A stretch of DNA of 64,000 bases from positions 124,001 through 188,000 of the forward strand of contig JACQZP010000026.1 of NCBI GenBank assembly GCA_016213825.1, given 5' to 3'. A program made the position numbers and the translations under genes. Source of the DNA: Acetobacterium woodii. GTDB lineage: Bacteria > Bacillota > Clostridia > Eubacteriales > Eubacteriaceae. Under the pieces are notes generated by a model that was given only the letters and a program-made list of their open reading frames with translations, was not told the origin of the DNA and did no database searches. Position 1 is the stretch's first letter. Every line of letters starts with the position of its first letter. Below, piece after piece: positions 63,899 to 64,000 of this stretch.

Positions 63899-64000
63899 AT
63901 TAAGTCGGGATTCGGCCCTCGGACAAGCCCTTTAATCGAGGTTGCTATTCCCGAAATTTTATTTTTTATCTGATAATGAAAAAATAAAAATCAGATTGAA

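Overview
The window reads as the chromosome of an anaerobic Gram-positive bacterium of the class Clostridia. The case rests on surface proteins with ChW repeats (the 'clostridial hydrophobic with conserved W' family), many methyl-accepting chemotaxis proteins (MCPs), AGGAGG-type ribosome sites with frequent TTG/GTG starts, and a flavodoxin-ferredoxin protein. An acetogen of the Acetobacterium/Eubacterium group is my best guess, but there is no rRNA or other direct marker. I see no tRNA, rRNA or CRISPR array.

Region 1 (1-22.2 kb) is a duplicated sensory/surface locus. Four poly-HAMP MCPs alternate with two large secreted ChW proteins and one HTH...LuxR-type regulator. It has been rearranged: the first MCP and the first ChW protein each carry a single-base frameshift, an amidohydrolase C-terminus is stuck to the broken ChW gene, a lone MCP C-terminal tail sits at 19.05 kb, and a ChW-type 5' end sits at 55-88. 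A TACGCCTTTTG motif lies in front of both the regulator and the ChW gene and may be an operator.

Region 2 (22.2-30.2 kb) holds housekeeping and envelope genes: a beta-lactamase-fold lipoprotein (apparent frameshift at its 3' end), a two-repeat lipoprotein, a membrane GDPD-like protein without its catalytic histidines, a CPBP protease, Hsp20 behind a CIRCE-like operator, a DUF6483-like protein and RadC.

Region 3 (30.3-38.6 kb) is a GC-rich module of phage-like replication and lysis genes with no virion, terminase or integrase genes: a Cys-rich protein, family A DNA polymerase, primase/SF3 helicase, sigma-region-4-like regulator, DUF1659, DUF2922, an M15 endolysin and a holin. It carries two kinds of non-coding structure. 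Two paralogous ~100-nt nested stem-loops flank the polymerase gene and differ by compensating changes. Four copies of an ~85-bp hairpin element also occur, one of them in frame inside the primase gene. I consider this module the most unusual part of the window.

Region 4 (38.9-50 kb) looks like a defence/accessory island: a PLD-helicase protein, a methyltransferase, two very AT-rich genes (one with an N-terminal PD-(D/E)XK-like nuclease signature), two NERD proteins, DUF3795, an esterase and a nucleotidyltransferase pair on the minus strand.

Region 5 (50-64 kb) is signalling: a PAS-GGDEF-HD-GYP protein, a molybdopterin-fold exported protein, and then a tightly packed chemotaxis operon (cheA-cheW-mcp-cheB-cheR-cheY-cheX-REC/GGDEF/REC) preceded by a promoter and a terminator-like leader. 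The window ends with a flavodoxin/ferredoxin protein. The MCPs of region 1 would plausibly feed this operon.
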